This document shows, in pieces, positions 9,065 through 17,030 of a stretch of 64,000 nucleotides of DNA (positions are counted from its first letter, which is position 1; each line of letters opens with the position of its first letter). The stretch lies in contig NZ_CP030287.1 of NCBI RefSeq assembly GCF_003287935.1, positions 1,860,001-1,924,000 of the forward strand, read 5' to 3'. Both the position numbers and the translations under genes were made by a program. The DNA comes from Streptomyces sp. ICC1. GTDB taxonomy: Bacteria > Actinomycetota > Actinomycetes > Streptomycetales > Streptomycetaceae. The notes under the pieces were generated by a model. It made no database searches. It saw only the letters and a list, made by a program, of their open reading frames with translations, and was not told where the DNA came from.

Positions 9065-9082
9065 CTAACAAGTGTTTGGTAG
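9065..9082. promoter_or_regulatory. KstR2-like operator between divergent operons
   Basis: The core AACAAGTGTTTGGT (9067-9080) differs at one position from the published KstR2 consensus AnCAAGnnCTTGnT and lies in the larger imperfect palindrome CTAACAAGTGTTTGGTAG. It sits 17 bases before the fadE30-like start and about 45 bases before the hydratase start. A kstR2-like gene is the third gene of the rightward operon, so autoregulation is expected. Lifting of repression by a CoA-thioester ligand is known for KstR2. Confidence 0.75.
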
Positions 9083-9096
9083 GTTAACGTACGGCC

Positions 9097-10245
9097 ATGA
9101 GCAGCGTCGAGGAGTTCCGCACCGAGGTTCGGAGTTGGCTACGGGCCCACCTCACCGGCGGGTTCGCCGACCTCAAGGGCCGCGGCGGACCCGGCCGCGA
9201 GCACGAGGCCTTCGACGAACGCCTCGCCTGGGAGCGGCACATGGCGGCCCACGGCTGGACCTGCGTCGGCTGGCCCGTCGAATACGGCGGCCGCGGCGCG
9301 AGCACCGGGCAGCAGATCGCCTTCCACGAGGAGTACGCCCTCGCCGACGCGCCCGCGCGCGTGAACCACATCGGCGAGCAGCTCCTCGGCCCCACCCTCA
9401 TCGCCCACGGCACCGAGGAGCAGCGGCGGCGCTTCCTGCCGCCCATCCGGGCCGTGGAGGAACTGTGGTGCCAGGGCTACAGCGAGCCCGGCGCCGGCTC
9501 CGACCTGGCGGGGGTCCGCACCCGGGCCGCCCTGGTGGACGGCGTGTGGGTGGTGGACGGCCAGAAGATCTGGACCTCGCTGGCCCATCAGTCGCAGTGG
9601 TGCTTCGTCCTGGCCCGCACCTCGCCCGGCTCACGGCGCCACGCGGGACTGTCCTACCTCCTGGTCCCGATGGACCAGGAGGGCGTGGAGGTCCGGCCGA
9701 TCACCCAGCTGACGGGCACCTGCGAGTTCAACGAGGTCTTCTTCGACGGGGCCCGCACCGACGCCGCCCACCTCGTGGGTGCCCCCGGCGAGGGCTGGGC
9801 CGTAGCCATGGCCACCCTCGGCTTCGAGCGCGGCGTCTCCACCCTCGGCCAGCAGGTCGGCTTCCGCCGCGAGCTGGAGAACCTGGCCGAACTGGCCCGC
9901 GGCAACGGCGCGATGGCCGATCCGCTGATCCGCGACCGGCTCGTCCGGGCCTGGATCGGCCTGGAGACCATGCGCGCCGGCGCCCTGCGGCCCGGCGCGG
10001 CCCCGTCGGCCGCCAAGCTGTACTGGGCCCGCTGGCACCGGGACCTGGGCGAACTGGCCATGGACGTGTGCGGCGCCGCCTCGCTCGTCGCCGCCGGCGC
10101 GCACGGGGACCCGTACGACCTCGACGACTGGCAGCGGCTCTTCCTCTTCTCCCGCTCCGACACCATCTACGCGGGCTCGGACGAGATCCAGCGCAACATC
10201 CTCGCCGAGCGCATCCTCGGCCTTCCCAAGGAGGTACGGGCGTGA
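9097..10245 (+). CDS. fadE30: Acyl-CoA dehydrogenase, FadE30-like
   Basis: The 382-residue protein matches remembered M. tuberculosis FadE30 in long stretches, for example GGPGREHEAF, ELWCQGYSEPGAGSDLA, WTSLAHQSQWCFVLART, RGVSTLGQQ and DEIQRNILAERILGLP. FadE30 desaturates the CoA ester of the C/D-ring propionate intermediate (HIP-CoA branch) of cholesterol. The C-terminal FAD-binding motif is complete. No good ribosome site precedes ATG 9097, and the operator ends only 17 bases upstream, so the message may have a very short leader. Its stop overlaps the following ipdF-like start by four bases (GTGA). Confidence 0.88.
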   Translation: MSSVEEFRTEVRSWLRAHLTGGFADLKGRGGPGREHEAFDERLAWERHMAAHGWTCVGWPVEYGGRGASTGQQIAFHEEYALADAPARVNHIGEQLLGPTLIAHGTEEQRRRFLPPIRAVEELWCQGYSEPGAGSDLAGVRTRAALVDGVWVVDGQKIWTSLAHQSQWCFVLARTSPGSRRHAGLSYLLVPMDQEGVEVRPITQLTGTCEFNEVFFDGARTDAAHLVGAPGEGWAVAMATLGFERGVSTLGQQVGFRRELENLAELARGNGAMADPLIRDRLVRAWIGLETMRAGALRPGAAPSAAKLYWARWHRDLGELAMDVCGAASLVAAGAHGDPYDLDDWQRLFLFSRSDTIYAGSDEIQRNILAERILGLPKEVRA

Positions 10246-11027
10246 ACGCACCCGAGTACGTGTCCGGGCACGGGCTGCTGGCGGGCCGGACGGCCGTCAT
10301 CACCGCCGCCGCCGGAGCCGGCATCGGCGGGGCCACCGCACGGCGGTTCCTGGAGGAGGGCGCCCGCGTGATCGTCAGCGACGCCCACGCCCGGCGCCTG
10401 AAGGAGAGCGAGGACGCGCTGGCCGCGGAGTTCGGCGCGGACCGCGTCGCCTCCCTGCCCTGCGACGTCACCGACGAGGAGCAGGTCCAAGCGCTGTTCG
10501 CGCTCGCCGAACAGACGCACGGCGGCCTCGACATCGTCGTCAACAACGCGGGCCTCGGCGGGACGGCGAACCTCGTCGACATGACCGACGACCAGTGGTC
10601 GCGGGTCCTGGACGTGACCTTGAACGGCACCTTCCGCTGCACCCGCGCCGCGATGCGCTCCCTGCGGGCCGCCGGCACCGGGCGCGGGGTCATCGTCAAC
10701 AACGCCTCCGTCGTCGGCTGGCGCGCCCAGACCGGGCAGGCCCACTACGCCGCCGCCAAGGCCGGGGTGATGGCGCTGACCCGCTGCGCGGCGCTGGAGG
10801 CTGCGGAGTTCGGCGTACGGATCAACGCGGTCGCCCCGAGCCTGGCCATGCACCCGCACCTGGTGAAGGTCACCAGCGAGGAGCTGCTCGCCGAGCTCAC
10901 CGCCCGGGAGGCCTTCGGGCGGTACGCCGAACCGTGGGAGGTCGCCAACGTCATCGTCTTCCTGGCCAGCGGCTACTCGTCGTACATGACGGGCGAGACC
11001 GTGTCGGTCAGCAGTCAGCGCGCCTAG
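10242..11027 (+). CDS. ipdF: Short-chain dehydrogenase, IpdF-like
   Basis: The 261-residue SDR starts at GTG 10242, overlapping the dehydrogenase stop. The nucleotide-binding loop is modified (TAAAGAGIGGATARR), the active site reads NNAS...YAAAK, and the NNAG motif is present. The segments GWRAQTGQAHYAAAKAGVMALTRC and SGYSSYMTGE resemble remembered mycobacterial IpdF, which oxidises the 5-hydroxy group of the C/D-ring indane-propionyl-CoA intermediate. Gene order fadE30-ipdF-kstR2-fadA6 is the same as in M. tuberculosis (there split by a PPE gene), which strengthens the assignment. Confidence 0.87.
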   Translation: MNAPEYVSGHGLLAGRTAVITAAAGAGIGGATARRFLEEGARVIVSDAHARRLKESEDALAAEFGADRVASLPCDVTDEEQVQALFALAEQTHGGLDIVVNNAGLGGTANLVDMTDDQWSRVLDVTLNGTFRCTRAAMRSLRAAGTGRGVIVNNASVVGWRAQTGQAHYAAAKAGVMALTRCAALEAAEFGVRINAVAPSLAMHPHLVKVTSEELLAELTAREAFGRYAEPWEVANVIVFLASGYSSYMTGETVSVSSQRA

Positions 11028-11076
11028 CGGAAGCCGTGCCGACCGGACCCGGCTCCCGCTGGCCCAGAATGGGCGC

Positions 11077-11703
11077 GTGCCAACGAACAAGCCGACAGCC
11101 AAGAAGAAGCCCCAGGTGACGGCGTCGCCCGAACGCCGCCGCGAACTCCTCGACACCGCCGCCGAGGTCTTCGCCGCGCAGGGCTACAACGCCACCACCG
11201 TCCGCAAGATCGCCGATGCCGCCGGGATGCTCGCCGGCAGCCTCTACTACCACTTCGATTCCAAGGAATCGATGCTCGACGAGATCCTCTCCGCCTTCCT
11301 GAACGAGCTGTGGGAGGGGTACGACACCGTCCTCGCCGCCGGTCTCGGACCCCGGCAGACCATCGAGGCCCTCGTCACCGAATCGTTCCGGGAGATCGAC
11401 CGGCACCGCGCCGCCGTCGCGATCTACCAGAAGGAATCCCGGCACCTCTCCGCCCAGCCCCGCTTCCACTACCTCTCCGACTCGCAGGTCAAGTTCGAGA
11501 AGGCGTGGCTGGGGACGCTGGAGCGCGGGGTCGCCGCCGAGGTCTTCCGCGCCGACCTGGACATTCGCCTCACCTACCGCTTCGTGCGCGACACGGTGTG
11601 GGTGGCGGCGTCCTGGTACCGGCCGGGCGGCCAGCACAGTCCCGAGGAGATCGCCCGCCAGTACCTGTCGATGGTGCTGGACGGCATCGCCACACGCACG
11701 TAA
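11077..11703 (+). CDS. kstR2: TetR-family repressor, KstR2-like
   Basis: The 208-residue protein has an N-terminal helix-turn-helix around residues 20-65 (AAEVFAAQGYNATTVRKIAD and AGSLYYHFDSKESML). The ligand domain ends VWVAASWYRPGGQHSPEEIARQYL, close to remembered KstR2 (YRFIRDTTWVSVRWYRPGG). Known KstR2 represses the lower sterol-degradation pathway until a HIP-CoA-type ligand binds. GTG 11077 is used; a Lys-rich leader (TAKKKPQ) precedes the HTH. It is cotranscribed with its presumed targets and the palindrome at 9065-9082 is its likely site. No second operator is visible in the 49-bp gap before this gene. Confidence 0.88.
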   Translation: MPTNKPTAKKKPQVTASPERRRELLDTAAEVFAAQGYNATTVRKIADAAGMLAGSLYYHFDSKESMLDEILSAFLNELWEGYDTVLAAGLGPRQTIEALVTESFREIDRHRAAVAIYQKESRHLSAQPRFHYLSDSQVKFEKAWLGTLERGVAAEVFRADLDIRLTYRFVRDTVWVAASWYRPGGQHSPEEIARQYLSMVLDGIATRT

Positions 11704-11728
11704 CCCCGCATACCCCTGAGGAGTTCTG

Positions 11729-12886
11729 ATGCCCGAGGCCTACATAGTCGAAGCGGTGCGCACCCCGGTGGGCCGGCGCAAGGGGGGCCTGTCCGAGGTC
11801 CACCCGGCCGACCTGGGGGCGCACGTCCTCAAGGCCCTCGTCGAACGGTCCGGGATCGACCCGGCGGCCGTCGAGGACGTGGTGTTCGGCTGCCTCGACA
11901 CGGTGGGGCCGCAGGCGGGCGACATCGCGCGCACGGCCTGGCTGGCGGCGGGGCTCCCCGAGGAGGTCCCGGGCGTCACCATCGACCGGCAGTGCGGATC
12001 GTCGCAGCAGGCGGTGCACTTCGCGGCCCAGGGCGTCATGTCCGGAACGCAGGACCTGGTGGTCGCGGGCGGCACCCAGAACATGTCGATGATCCCGATC
12101 GCCTTCGCCTCGCGGCAGGCGGCGGAGCCGCTGGGCTTCACCGAAGGCCCGTACCTGGGGTCGGCGGGGTGGCGGGCACGGTACGGGGACTCCCCGATCA
12201 ACCAGTTCCACGGCGCCCAGCTGATCGCGGAGAAGTGGGGCATCTCGCGGGAGGACATGGAGCGCTTCGCCCTGCGCTCCCACCAGCGGGCGCTGCGGGC
12301 GATCGACGAGGGGCGCTTCGAGCGGGAGATCGTGCCGTACGGCGGGGTATCGGTCGACGAGGGCCCGCGCCGCGACACCACGTTGGAGAGGATGGCGGGT
12401 CTGAAGCCGGTCATGGAGGGCGGCACGATCACGGCGGCGGTCTCCTCCCAGGTCTCGGACGGGGCGGCGGCGATGCTGCTGGCCTCCGAGCGGGCGGTAC
12501 GGGAACACGGCCTGCGCCCGCGCGCCCGCATCCACCACCTGTCGGTCCGCGGCGAGGACCCGATCCGCATGCTGTCCGCGCCGATCCCGGCGACGGCCTA
12601 CGCCCTGAAGAAGACCGGCATGTCCCTCTCGGACATCGACCTGGTCGAGATCAACGAGGCCTTCGCCCCGGTGGCCCTGGCCTGGCTGAAGGAGACCGGC
12701 GCGGACCCGGAGCGGGTCAACGTCAACGGCGGCGCGATCGCCCTGGGCCACCCCCTGGGCGCGACGGGCGTCAAGCTGATGACGACGCTCCTGCACGAAC
12801 TGGAGCGCACGGGAGGCCGCTTCGGCCTCCAGACCATGTGCGAGGGCGGCGGCCAGGCCAACGTCACCATCATCGAGCGGCTCTAG
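11729..12886 (+). CDS. fadA6: Thiolase, FadA6-like acetyl-CoA C-acyltransferase
   Basis: The 385-residue thiolase has all catalytic parts: nucleophile Cys89 (DRQCGSSQQA), His near 341 (GGAIALGHPLGATG) and the second Cys near 371 (MCEGGG). Long identities with remembered M. tuberculosis FadA6 include PEEVPGVTIDRQCGSSQQA and AEKW...REDMER. FadA6 performs thiolytic cleavage in C/D-ring degradation of cholesterol. GAGGAG lies six bases before the ATG. It is the last gene of the rightward operon, 25 bases after kstR2, and is followed by a hairpin. Confidence 0.9.
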   Translation: MPEAYIVEAVRTPVGRRKGGLSEVHPADLGAHVLKALVERSGIDPAAVEDVVFGCLDTVGPQAGDIARTAWLAAGLPEEVPGVTIDRQCGSSQQAVHFAAQGVMSGTQDLVVAGGTQNMSMIPIAFASRQAAEPLGFTEGPYLGSAGWRARYGDSPINQFHGAQLIAEKWGISREDMERFALRSHQRALRAIDEGRFEREIVPYGGVSVDEGPRRDTTLERMAGLKPVMEGGTITAAVSSQVSDGAAAMLLASERAVREHGLRPRARIHHLSVRGEDPIRMLSAPIPATAYALKKTGMSLSDIDLVEINEAFAPVALAWLKETGADPERVNVNGGAIALGHPLGATGVKLMTTLLHELERTGGRFGLQTMCEGGGQANVTIIERL

Positions 12887-12899
12887 CCTCCGCCCCGGT

Positions 12900-12929
12900 C
12901 CGCTGACCGGCCGGCGGACCGGTCAGCGG
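12900..12929. terminator. Hairpin between converging fadA6-like and membrane-protein genes
   Basis: A 10-bp perfect stem (12900-12909 with 12920-12929) closes a GC-rich loop. The right arm includes the stop codon of the leftward membrane-protein gene, so the hairpin can serve both transcripts. Confidence 0.6.
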
Positions 12930-13231
12930 CGGGAGATCCGGGTCAACACGACCGTCTGGATCAGGGCCAGGACCCCGGTCAGCACCTGCCAGGGGACCTC
13001 GTCCCCGGCCCGGACACCGCACCACACGATCAGCACCGCCCCACCCGCGAGCACCGTCCGCAGGACGAAGCCGGCCTCGGTACCGTTCGGCACCCCGGAC
13101 ACGAAGGCGAACAGCACCAGCATGACCGGCAGCCAGTGCGACGGGTCGCCGCGCAGCAGCAGGACGGCGGCGAACTCCGCTGCCAGGGCGAGGGAGTTGC
13201 GCGCCAGCACCCCGGGGACCGATATCGACAT
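12923..13231 (-). CDS. Small membrane protein of unknown function
   Basis: The 102-residue protein has three to four hydrophobic segments (around AEFAAVLLL, WLPVMLVLFAFVSG, TVLAGGAVLIVWCG and VLTGVLALIQTVVL) and a short basic tail RISRR. No family is recognised. The ATG at 13231 begins MSISVPGVL; a longer frame reaches 13327 but would start in an Arg-rich stretch. It converges with the thiolase gene and runs away from the tRNA-like gene. Confidence 0.65.
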   Translation of the reverse strand: MSISVPGVLARNSLALAAEFAAVLLLRGDPSHWLPVMLVLFAFVSGVPNGTEAGFVLRTVLAGGAVLIVWCGVRAGDEVPWQVLTGVLALIQTVVLTRISRR

Positions 13232-13346
13232 GCGCACATCATGCCGGGGATATCCGCGTGCGCGGCGGCCGGGGCCGCGGCGAGGTGCCGTGCCGGGCGC
13301 CGCGACCCGGTGGACCTTTCCGGTCACAGCGCTAAGCTTCGGGCAA

Positions 13347-13422
13347 GGGCTGGGTCGTAGCGCAGAGGCAGCGCATCCCTTGCTAAGGGAAGGACGCCGG
13401 TTCGAATCCGGCCGCCCAGCCC
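13347..13422 (+). tRNA. Atypical tRNA or tRNA-like gene, anticodon GCT (13382-13384)
   Basis: A full cloverleaf can be drawn: U8-A9 at 13358-13359, D-stem GCGC/GCGC, anticodon arm TCCC-TTGCTAA-GGGA, a short variable region, and T-arm GCCGG-TTCGAAT-CCGGC (13396-13412). The anticodon GCT would read Ser AGC/AGU codons, yet the long variable arm required of bacterial Ser tRNAs is missing. The acceptor is also odd: GGGCTGGG pairs with CCCAGCCC and CG with CG, around one bulged T at 13355, giving ten base pairs where seven are normal. CCA is not encoded. It may be a real but divergent tRNA, a specialised tRNA-like RNA or a decaying copy. It ends five bases before the converging hydrolase stop. Confidence 0.7.
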
Positions 13423-13426
13423 CCCT

Positions 13427-14359
13427 CTACTTCGCGGCCGTGGCCGTGGTCGCCAGCCACGCCCCGGCCGCCCGGATCACCCCGGCCGCGGCCGGGAGCG
13501 GCAGGCCCAGGAAGCCGTGGAAGACCCCGGGCACCAGGTGGACGCCGCAGTCCACGCCCGCCTCCCCCAGCCGGCGCCCGTACGCCAGCCCCTCGTCCCG
13601 CAGCACGTCGCAGTCCGCGAGGACGATCAGCGTGCGCGGGAGACCGGACAGGTCGGGGGCGCGGAGCGGGGACACGTGCGGGTGTTCCGGGTCGCCGCCG
13701 CCGACGTACTGGTCCCAGTACCAGGCCATGTGGGCCGCCGTGTGGAAGTACCCCTCCCCGAACCCGGCCACCGACGGCGAGTCCATCGACGCGTCCAGCG
13801 GCGGGTAGAACAGCAGCTGGCCCGCGATCAGTTCGGGGGCCCGCAGGGCGGTCACGGCCGCCAGGTTGCCCCCGCTGGAGTCCCCCGCGACCACCAGCCT
13901 CGCGGGGTCGCAGCCCAGTGCGGCGGCCCGCGCGCGGGCCCACAGGAGCACCGTCAGCGCGTCGTCCGGCGCCGCCGGCCACGGGTGCTCGGGGGCGAGG
14001 CGGTAGTCCGCGGAGACCACCACCGCGCCCGAGGCCGCGGCCAGCGCCCGGCACAGCGCGTCGTGGGTGTCCAGGCCGCACATCACCCAGCCCCCGCCGT
14101 GGAACCAGGCGACGAGGGGGCGGCCCGCGGCGCCCGGCGCGGGATCGTAGATCCGGACCGGGACGCCGTCCGCGACCGCGTCCCGCACCGAGGCCACCTC
14201 CACGCCCGCTGCCCGGCCCGGATCCCGGCCCGCCGCGGCGGCGGCCCGCAGGGCCGCCACGTCGCCCGGCCCGGGGAAGCCTGCCGACATCGCGTCGCAC
14301 AGCCGGCGGGCCGCCCCGGACAAGGAGCCGCCCATCGTGACGCCCATGGAGTCGCTCAT
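13427..14359 (-). CDS. Alpha/beta hydrolase, hormone-sensitive-lipase family
   Basis: The 310-residue protein has the HSL-family oxyanion motif HGGGW, the nucleophile elbow GDSSGG and the catalytic His in [10 protein letters not shown]; the acid is probably the Asp of [10 protein letters not shown]. It should hydrolyse a small ester, in the cytoplasm since no signal peptide is seen. It overlaps the upstream SDR by four bases (ATGA) and is third in a coupled operon of luciferase-like monooxygenase, SDR and hydrolase. A monooxygenase plus esterase pair could cleave a ketone through a Baeyer-Villiger-type ester; that is inference. Confidence 0.85.
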   Translation of the reverse strand: MSDSMGVTMGGSLSGAARRLCDAMSAGFPGPGDVAALRAAAAAGRDPGRAAGVEVASVRDAVADGVPVRIYDPAPGAAGRPLVAWFHGGGWVMCGLDTHDALCRALAAASGAVVVSADYRLAPEHPWPAAPDDALTVLLWARARAAALGCDPARLVVAGDSSGGNLAAVTALRAPELIAGQLLFYPPLDASMDSPSVAGFGEGYFHTAAHMAWYWDQYVGGGDPEHPHVSPLRAPDLSGLPRTLIVLADCDVLRDEGLAYGRRLGEAGVDCGVHLVPGVFHGFLGLPLPAAAGVIRAAGAWLATTATAAK

Positions 14360-15096
14360 CGCGCCGTCATCCCCCCGTCGACCGTGAACTCCGCCCCCGT
14401 GATGTACGAGGACGCGTCCGAGCAGAGGAAGAGGACCAGCTCCCCGACCTCCTCGGGCCGCCCGATCCGCCCCAGCGGCACGTGCGACCAGTCCCGCCCC
14501 GCGACCGCCCCGCTGACCATCGGGGTGTCGATCGCCCCCGGATGGACCGAGTTGATCCTGATCCCGTCCCCGGCCAGGTCCAGCGCCGCCGACTTCGTCA
14601 GCCCGCGCAGCGCGTACTTGGTCGACCCGTACGCCGCGTGGCCCGGGATGCCCTTGAGTCCGGCGGTGGAGGAGACGTTGACGATCGAGCCGCCCCCGCC
14701 GGCGCGCAGCACCGGGGCCAGCGCCTGGATGCCGAGGAAGGGGCCGAGCAGGTTGACCCGCAGCAGGGCCTCGAAGTCCTCGAGGCCCTGGCGCTCCACG
14801 TGGGCCGTGCGCCACAGCGCCGCGTTGTTGACGAGCGCCGAGACGGTCCCGAAGGCGCGTACGGCCTCGCGGACCACCTGCGCCCAGCTGTCCGCCTCGG
14901 CCACGTCGTGGCGCACGTAGAGCCCCTGGCCGCCCAGCGAGGCGGCGACCTCGCGGCCCTCCTCCTCCCGGACGTCGGTGACGACCACCCGGGCGCCGGC
15001 CTCGGCGCACAGCCGGGCCCCGGCGGCGCCCTGGCCGCGGCCTGCGCCGGTGATGACGACGACCTTGCCGTCGAGACGGACGGAGCCTGCGGACAC
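14356..15096 (-). CDS. Short-chain dehydrogenase, hydroxysteroid-dehydrogenase-like
   Basis: The 246-residue classical SDR has the cofactor motif [12 protein letters not shown], catalytic Ser in NVSSTAG, and YGSTK. The Asp after the second strand ([11 protein letters not shown]) suggests NAD(H) preference. The PGAIDTPM region and overall pattern resemble 3-alpha/20-beta-hydroxysteroid dehydrogenases, but the true substrate is unknown. It starts with GTG three bases after the upstream monooxygenase stop and overlaps the downstream hydrolase, so translation is coupled throughout. Confidence 0.85.
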   Translation of the reverse strand: MSAGSVRLDGKVVVITGAGRGQGAAGARLCAEAGARVVVTDVREEEGREVAASLGGQGLYVRHDVAEADSWAQVVREAVRAFGTVSALVNNAALWRTAHVERQGLEDFEALLRVNLLGPFLGIQALAPVLRAGGGGSIVNVSSTAGLKGIPGHAAYGSTKYALRGLTKSAALDLAGDGIRINSVHPGAIDTPMVSGAVAGRDWSHVPLGRIGRPEEVGELVLFLCSDASSYITGAEFTVDGGMTAR

Positions 15097-15099
15097 GGT

Positions 15100-16230
15100 T
15101 CAGCCCTCCAGCGCGCGGAAGTGCGGGATGACGTGCTCGCCCCACTGGCGGATGGTCTCCATGCACGCCTCCTGCGGAACGGTGCCCATCTGGATCAGGC
15201 ACATGACCTCGTCGACGCCGATCTCGCGCAGCCGCTCGACGTAGGCGATGGCGGTCCCGGCGTTTCCGTAGGCATGTTCGGCGTTGTAGGTGCCGGTGTC
15301 CACGGGTCGGGCCGGGATGTTCGCCTCGTGCAGTGTGGCGACGAGCTCCTCGCGGCCGCGCTCCAGGGCGGCCACGTGGTCCTCGGCGCTCTCCTCCTCG
15401 GAGTAGCCGGTGGGCGCGGGGGCGTTGCCGTACCAGTGCGCGATGGACTCGGCGAAGAAGCGCTGGCCGCGGGTGCCCAGGCGCAGGGCGCGCTCCGCGT
15501 CGTCGAGGACGATGGTCGGGCAGAGGGCGGAGAGGTGGTCGTTGACCTCGGTGGAGACGAAGCGGTCGCCGGTGCGGGTGGCGATGGCCTCGTCGTACAC
15601 CTTGCGCATCGCGCGGACGTCGTCGGCGCCGGCGAAGCCCATCACCAGTGCCCCGATGCCCAGTTCGGCGGCGAGCTTGAGGGTGTCGTGCTTGGAGCAG
15701 GCCATGAAGAGCGGCGGGTGGGGGCCCTGGACCGGGCGGGGCAGGATCGCGCCGGGTCCGATGTCGATGGAGCCGTGCCACTCGAACCGCTCCTCGCGCC
15801 AGGCCGAGGAGAAGATCCGCAGCGCCTCTTCCATCTGCGGGTAGGTGTCCTCGGGCCGGACCCCGTACATGGACATCTCCTGGCGGGTGGCCCCGCGCCC
15901 GGCGCCGATGTCGACGCGGCCCCCGGAGAGCACGTCGAGCATGGCGGCGCGTTCGGCGACGCGCACGGGGTGCTGGTAGCCGAAGGGCATGGTCACGACG
16001 CCGTGGCCGATGCGGATCCTCCGGGTGCGGGCGGCGACCCAGGTCAGGAAGATCTCGGAGGCGCTCATGTGGGCGTACTGGGTGAGGGCATGGTGCTCGA
16101 CGGCCCAGATCCGGTCGAAGCCCATCTCCTCGGCGAACACGGCCTGTTCGACGCAGTCGTGGATGACCTGGCGTTCGCGTTCGGGGGTCGGGTCGACGAG
16201 CTGGGCCTCGAAGATCATCGAGAACTTCAT
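15100..16230 (-). CDS. Luciferase-like flavin-dependent monooxygenase/oxidoreductase
   Basis: The 376-residue TIM-barrel protein of the bacterial luciferase family begins MKFSMIFEAQLVD and carries EHHALTQYAHMSA, RIRIGHGVVTMPFGY and LSGGRVDIGAGRG. Members use FMNH2 or F420H2 to oxygenate or reduce small organic molecules. GGGAGG lies just upstream of the ATG. It is the first gene of a three-gene operon, and the flavin reductase encoded about 600 bases beyond padR could supply reduced flavin. A palindrome 45 bases upstream is probably a repressor site. Confidence 0.85.
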   Translation of the reverse strand: MKFSMIFEAQLVDPTPERERQVIHDCVEQAVFAEEMGFDRIWAVEHHALTQYAHMSASEIFLTWVAARTRRIRIGHGVVTMPFGYQHPVRVAERAAMLDVLSGGRVDIGAGRGATRQEMSMYGVRPEDTYPQMEEALRIFSSAWREERFEWHGSIDIGPGAILPRPVQGPHPPLFMACSKHDTLKLAAELGIGALVMGFAGADDVRAMRKVYDEAIATRTGDRFVSTEVNDHLSALCPTIVLDDAERALRLGTRGQRFFAESIAHWYGNAPAPTGYSEEESAEDHVAALERGREELVATLHEANIPARPVDTGTYNAEHAYGNAGTAIAYVERLREIGVDEVMCLIQMGTVPQEACMETIRQWGEHVIPHFRALEG

Positions 16231-16274
16231 GGGGAACCTCCCAGCCGTGCACCGGGCACGGCACGTGAACGATG

Positions 16275-16291
16275 TATTTCGATTAGGAATA
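16275..16291. promoter_or_regulatory. Putative PadR operator upstream of monooxygenase operon and padR
   Basis: The imperfect palindrome TATTTCGATTAGGAATA (read on the minus strand it starts TATTCCTA) lies between the leftward monooxygenase operon and the rightward padR gene. The same TATTCCTA half-site occurs in the better palindrome on the other side of padR at 17493-17509. Confidence 0.5.
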
Positions 16292-16355
16292 CTTCTAGCA
16301 GTCATACTTCACCGGGGGAAGAGTCACCGCGAAGACCGGTCGTAGACTGCGCTGC

Positions 16356-17030
16356 GTGGCGAACCAGGCGGCAGACGAGACGAACAAGCGCACGCTCCCG
16401 GCAACCAGCTGGGCTGTGCTCGGGCTGCTCTCCTTCGGAGAGGAGCTCTCCGGCTACGACCTGAAGAAGTGGTCGGACTGGTCGCTGCGCTTCTTCTACT
16501 GGAGCCCGTCCTTCAGCCAGATCTACAGCGAGCTCAAGCGGCTGGAGAAGGCCGGCTACGCCTCCTCGCGGATGGTCGCCCAGGAGACCGGCACCCGCGA
16601 CAAGCGCGTGTACCGGATCACCGGCGAGGGCATGGCGGCCGTACGGGAATGGGCGCGCGAGGCGCCCGTCGACCCGCCGGTGCTCAAGCACGGGCCGATG
16701 CTGCGGCTATGGCTGGGCCACCTGCTGGAGCCGGAGCAGATGCGCGAAGTCCTCGTACAGCACCAGGAGTTCGCGGAGAAGATGCGCCGGCGCGCGGTGG
16801 CCGACGCGGACGGGGCCAAGGACGAGGCCTCGTGGGCGTACCCGACGCTCACCCTGAAGTGGGCGGAGCGCTACTACGCCTCCGAGCGCGACCTCGCCGC
16901 CGCCATGCTCGACGACATCGAGGCGCTGGCGGCGGGCCGGAACCCGGGCGGCGCCGGGACCGGCGGACCGGGCACGGCGGGGAAGCCCGACGGGGCGGGG
17001 AAGTCCGGCGCGGCCGGCAAGCGCCCGTAG
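16356..17030 (+). CDS. PadR-family transcriptional regulator
   Basis: The 224-residue protein has the winged helix of PadR proteins near residues 15-90 (WAVLGLLSFGEELSGYDLKK, SQIYSELKRLEKAGYA, VYRITGEG). It continues into a helical C-terminal domain (about 100-190) typical of the long PadR subfamily. The last ~30 residues are a Gly/Ala/Lys-rich tail and are antisense to the 3' end of the flavin-reductase gene. Start is GTG 16356. PadR proteins usually repress neighbouring catabolic genes; related palindromes lie in both flanking promoter regions. Confidence 0.85.
   Translation: MANQAADETNKRTLPATSWAVLGLLSFGEELSGYDLKKWSDWSLRFFYWSPSFSQIYSELKRLEKAGYASSRMVAQETGTRDKRVYRITGEGMAAVREWAREAPVDPPVLKHGPMLRLWLGHLLEPEQMREVLVQHQEFAEKMRRRAVADADGAKDEASWAYPTLTLKWAERYYASERDLAAAMLDDIEALAAGRNPGGAGTGGPGTAGKPDGAGKSGAAGKRP

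Noticed and set aside
13347..13430. tRNA-like gene as an integration (att) site of a mobile element
   Set aside because: No integrase, excisionase, plasmid gene or direct repeat of the 3' end was seen nearby.
15100..16230. Luciferase-like protein assigned as the Rv3520c (KstR regulon) counterpart
   Set aside because: N-terminus and motif spacing differ from the remembered Rv3520c, and the promoter shows a PadR-type rather than KstR-type palindrome.
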